Source: Fidelibacterota bacterium
GTDB taxonomy: Bacteria > Fidelibacterota > Fidelibacteria > Fidelibacterales > Fidelibacteraceae
Length of the DNA: 35,365 bases
Direction: 5' to 3'
Assembly: GCA_021734505.1 (NCBI GenBank)
Contig: JAIPIT010000013.1
Span: 1 to 35,365 of the forward strand
Of this stretch, positions 32,951 to 35,365 are shown piece by piece (position 1 is the first letter of the stretch; every line of letters starts with the position of its first letter). The position numbers and the translations under genes are program-made. Under the pieces are notes generated by a model. The model searched no databases and had not been told where the DNA came from. It was given only the letters and a program-made list of their open reading frames with translations.

Positions 32951-34054
32951 ATGGTAAAAAAGAAAAAATTACGTTGGGTAATTCTATTATGTGTGTGTTT
33001 CCTTCCTATTATTTTACACGCGCAAAACTATCTGGATATGCCGGAGGGTATCTCGTATGACAGCACCTCAAAAAGTTATTTTGTTTCGTGCTGGAATCCT
33101 GCGTGTGTTGTAAAAATTGATAGTCTAGGAAATCAGAGTGTCTTCAAGTCCGGGCTTAATGCCTGTGCAAATAATGTGCTGGTTGATTCTATACTCTACG
33201 TTTCGTACAGGTATGGAGTGAAAGCGTTTAATATTAACACTGGTGTTCAGGTTCTTTATAAACCTATCAGCGCGAATAATTATTTCGATGGTATTGCATA
33301 TCATGATGGCTATCTTTATCTCATTAATCACGGACAGAAACTCTATAAGATAGATCTTTCAGATAACTCTCATGAGTTGTTGGCGAGCACCGGGCTTGGT
33401 AACTATCCGCAAGGACTCATTTATGATGAAGTAAATGACAGGCTGCTCTCGTGCTCTTTCCAGAATAGTGCCCCTATAGTTGCGATCGATCCTGAAACTG
33501 GTCAAACCTCGTATGCTCTCTGGACAGGACTGAACAACCTTGATGCTCTGGCACAAGATCAATGGGGAAACATTTATGTTACCTGCAATGGAACGAACTC
33601 CGTTTACAGGTACGATTCCAATTTGGAAAACAGGATTGTGGTTTCTTCCGGTCATAGCGGTCCTTCGGGATTAGAATACAATCGTGGCGAGAATATACTT
33701 GCGATCTCAAACTTCTTTACCGATGTTGTTGATTTTGTGTCGATGGCTCCCTATTCTGTCGATCCTTCCAACGAAGATAAGGTGCGGTTAAATCAAAATT
33801 TCCCTAATCCTTTCAATTCATCTACAACTTTTCAGTTCTCATTACGCAAATCCTCCAATATTACTCTCTCTTTGTATGATTCTCGTGGTGGTCTTGTTCA
33901 CAAACTTGTTGATGGTTGCTATCCTTCCGGCACACATTGCGTGAATTGGGATAGAGAAATAAGCGGTGGTCAGGGCATTTCATCCGGAACTTACTTCGTT
34001 CTTCTAAAAAACAACGAACAGGAACTTGTAAGAAAAATTACGATTCTTAAGTAA
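32951..34054 (+). CDS. secreted beta-propeller protein with T9SS sorting domain
   Basis: The 367-residue protein has a signal peptide (residues 1-24, ending LHAQ). Residues about 28-265 form a series of NHL/SMP-30-like repeats, for example EGISYDSTSKSYFVSCW, DGIAYHDGYLYLIN, QGLIYDEVNDRLLSC and SGLEYNRGENILAIS, predicting a six-bladed propeller. A C-terminal Por/T9SS type A domain begins near residue 283 (LNQNFPNPFNSST, LYDSRGGLVHKL, ISSGTYFVLLKN). GGAGG precedes the ATG, 19 bases after the TetR gene. It is thus probably a secreted protein whose expression answers the TetR ligand. The ligand or enzymatic role (lactonase-like or binding) is unknown. Confidence 0.85.
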   Translation: MVKKKKLRWVILLCVCFLPIILHAQNYLDMPEGISYDSTSKSYFVSCWNPACVVKIDSLGNQSVFKSGLNACANNVLVDSILYVSYRYGVKAFNINTGVQVLYKPISANNYFDGIAYHDGYLYLINHGQKLYKIDLSDNSHELLASTGLGNYPQGLIYDEVNDRLLSCSFQNSAPIVAIDPETGQTSYALWTGLNNLDALAQDQWGNIYVTCNGTNSVYRYDSNLENRIVVSSGHSGPSGLEYNRGENILAISNFFTDVVDFVSMAPYSVDPSNEDKVRLNQNFPNPFNSSTTFQFSLRKSSNITLSLYDSRGGLVHKLVDGCYPSGTHCVNWDREISGGQGISSGTYFVLLKNNEQELVRKITILK

Positions 34055-34139
34055 GCCATTTAGTGGTGTGTTGTTCTGTGGATAGTTACTGAAGTAAATT
34101 CAAGAACGAAAGAAATTTCTCTGAATATATCTTAGGGTT

Positions 34140-34544
34140 TTAATCATAAAATCTTACTGATACTTCATCTATGTTTTCGCCACCCTTGAGGATTTTTTCC
34201 TGATATTCAACAGTGGTGAGAAAGCCCTTTGTTCTTCCTGCTTCGAAAATCCCGTAAAGCATTTTTGAGCCAAGCTCCAGATTTTGATGATACACCCGGA
34301 CGATAACGCGCCGTTTAATCTGAAAACTCGCCTTGTTCACTACCTCAAAATAAACCTGACAAAAGGATGGGGCTTCTGTCTCGATCTTGATCTCCTGCAC
34401 TTCCAGGTATTTATCAAGCTGTTTGTGGCAATACTTTGTTTGAAGAAAACCGAATATTGCTGCCGCAAGGAGGAGTGCCCAGATAAACATCGGCACTCTC
34501 TGTTTTCTTGTTTTTAATGTTTGGGGTTTTCGTACTCTTAACAT
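34140..34544 (-). CDS. small single-pass membrane protein, function unknown
   Basis: The 134-residue protein has a basic N-terminus (residues 1-17) and one transmembrane helix at about 18-35 (VPMFIWALLLAAAIFGFL), giving an inside-to-out orientation. The rest is an extracytoplasmic beta-rich domain. The segment VYFEVVNKASFQIKRRVIVRVYH, with a later GxxxGF and a final SVRFYD, resembles FxLYD/DUF-type Ig-like sandwiches that carry tolerance or export functions, but the match is weak. No good ribosome site precedes 34544; an in-frame ATG at 34490 would remove the basic N-terminus. It is convergent with the propeller gene. Confidence 0.6.
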   Translation of the reverse strand: MLRVRKPQTLKTRKQRVPMFIWALLLAAAIFGFLQTKYCHKQLDKYLEVQEIKIETEAPSFCQVYFEVVNKASFQIKRRVIVRVYHQNLELGSKMLYGIFEAGRTKGFLTTVEYQEKILKGGENIDEVSVRFYD

Positions 34545-34604
34545 ATGAGGAGGGTAACCTGTCGAGAAATTTAAGGCAAGTTTTTCGAATAAAAAATTTT
34601 CGTA

Positions 34605-35365
34605 TCAGAAACTGGTTTCCAGCTGAAATTTTACTTGTCTTGATCTCTTAATTTTCTTCTCTTTCCAGATTTTCTCGGCATATTTTGCCTGTAATGATAA
34701 ATGAGGACCAATATCGTATTTGAGAAGAATATATCCGAATACGCCATCACCCTTGAATTGAGAATTGAGCATAACACCATCCAGATCGTTTTCATACATG
34801 TACAAAATAATATCGCCCGTATGATACTGGCAGAAACGAATATAATTTTTTAGCTTGGGCGTGATAAAGTACTTAATTTCTTGGTAGAGGAGGGTGCCAG
34901 CATCATACTTGTCGGTATTAGTATAATGATGATAGGTGAATTCTCCACGGAATTTAAGTTCAATTTTATCGTTGATCTTTTGTATGAAATCACATCTATA
35001 GGTGTTTCTTTTTACCTGGTACAGCTTACTCACCTCATCAAAGCTTCGCCATCGCTCTGTTTGCTTGTGGTGATATGTTGCGCGAATGCGGGAGGTGTGC
35101 CATTTCTGATCAAATTGAACAAAAGAATCAAAACCATATATTGGAAGATTGCCGTAAGTGCTTTCATCGGGAAAACGGAAGACATCAAAATAAACGTCCA
35201 GGCGGGATTTCTCAAAGGGGCGATATGTAATGCCATAATAAAGCCCCCGTTCGTTATCGAACTCTCCGCCTGCATGAAACGGGTTGCCGTGAAAAGTGGG
35301 AAAGTCCTTCTCATAATTACGATATAAAATGACATTTTCAAACGAGCCTTGCTGCCATAGTACCC
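34605..35365 (-). CDS. outer-membrane protein C-terminus, probable helix-hairpin-helix/barrel family (partial)
   Basis: The minus-strand frame is open from the right window edge to the stop at 34605, giving about 252 residues with no start in the window. A shorter reading from the GTG at 35033 is not the true gene, because the frame continues upstream with coherent protein. The sequence is a series of amphipathic beta-strands (LDVYFDVFRFP, KYFITPKLKNYIRF, HLSLQAKYAEKIW) and ends in Phe, as outer-membrane barrels do. The segment YRNYEKDFPTFHGNPFHAGG followed by GLYYGITYRPFEK matches my memory of FCB proteins that carry an N-terminal HHH (ComEA-like) domain and a C-terminal barrel. That N-terminus lies outside the window. 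Confidence 0.65.
   Translation of the reverse strand, partial: VLWQQGSFENVILYRNYEKDFPTFHGNPFHAGGEFDNERGLYYGITYRPFEKSRLDVYFDVFRFPDESTYGNLPIYGFDSFVQFDQKWHTSRIRATYHHKQTERWRSFDEVSKLYQVKRNTYRCDFIQKINDKIELKFRGEFTYHHYTNTDKYDAGTLLYQEIKYFITPKLKNYIRFCQYHTGDIILYMYENDLDGVMLNSQFKGDGVFGYILLKYDIGPHLSLQAKYAEKIWKEKKIKRSRQVKFQLETSF

Noticed and set aside
34881-35327. Plus-strand open frame of 148 codons at the right edge
   Set aside because: Opposite strand of the partial outer-membrane barrel, whose frame stays open to the window edge with coherent beta-strand pattern.
35030-35341. Separate minus-strand gene of 103 codons
   Set aside because: It is a different frame of the same stretch; the barrel frame runs through the whole region without a stop.

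Overview
The window is a gene-dense stretch of bacterial chromosome with moderately low G+C. It most likely comes from the Fibrobacteres-Chlorobi-Bacteroidetes (FCB) superphylum, and Cloacimonadota or a similar candidate phylum would fit. Three things point there. Two secreted proteins (minus strand 27192-30251, plus strand 32951-34054) end in type IX secretion (Por/T9SS type A) sorting domains of the YPNP / FPNPFN ... G.Y...L kind. The large one also carries the lamin-tail and LPVEL-type Fn3 modules common in those lineages. A partial outer-membrane barrel of the helix-hairpin-helix family lies at the right edge. The phylum call is inference; no rRNA gene is present. No gene-free stretch exceeds about 230 bases, and I see no tRNA, rRNA, CRISPR array, transposase, integrase or prophage gene.

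Layout. 1-2732: end of an unknown gene, then an NfnA/NfnB-like pair (electron transfer between NAD(H), ferredoxin and NADP(H)) and a two-CBS-domain protein, closed by a clear terminator at 2782. 2950-8069: secreted transglutaminase-like protein, cytoplasmic GH13 amylase, and an SLC13/DASS-type transporter with two TrkA-C domains. 8129-11476: small outer-membrane barrel candidate, metallo-beta-lactamase-fold hydrolase, SpoIIAA/STAS-like protein, methyltransferase, HAD phosphatase. 11562-12913: an A+T-rich two-gene cassette (PH-like protein plus DUF3800 nuclease-like protein) that looks accessory. 12912-13083: a hairpin-rich intergenic region with two minus-strand terminators and a possible small RNA.

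13104-18356 (minus strand) is one tight operon: femX-like, murE-like, acpS, tdh, kbl. It mixes cell-wall precursor synthesis, acyl-carrier-protein activation and threonine-to-glycine catabolism. A divergent cyclophilin lipoprotein starts at 18511. 19338-27114 is an expanded macromolecular-synthesis operon: rpsU, cvpA, mutS2, a beta-propeller lipoprotein, dnaG, rpoD. The classical rpsU-dnaG-rpoD core is thus interrupted by three genes.

27192-35365 is an envelope and secretion region: a 1019-residue beta-helix protein with a T9SS signal, a secreted DUF5648 + FG-GAP protein, a TetR regulator with a striking cluster of TTTACA/TGTAAA operator half-sites, a T9SS-signalled beta-propeller protein probably in the same operon, a small membrane protein and the partial barrel. 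The observations most worth a second look are the PH/DUF3800 cassette, the candidate small RNA beside it, the MurE/FemX pair, the TetR operator array, and the altered nucleotide-binding motif of the NfnA-like subunit.
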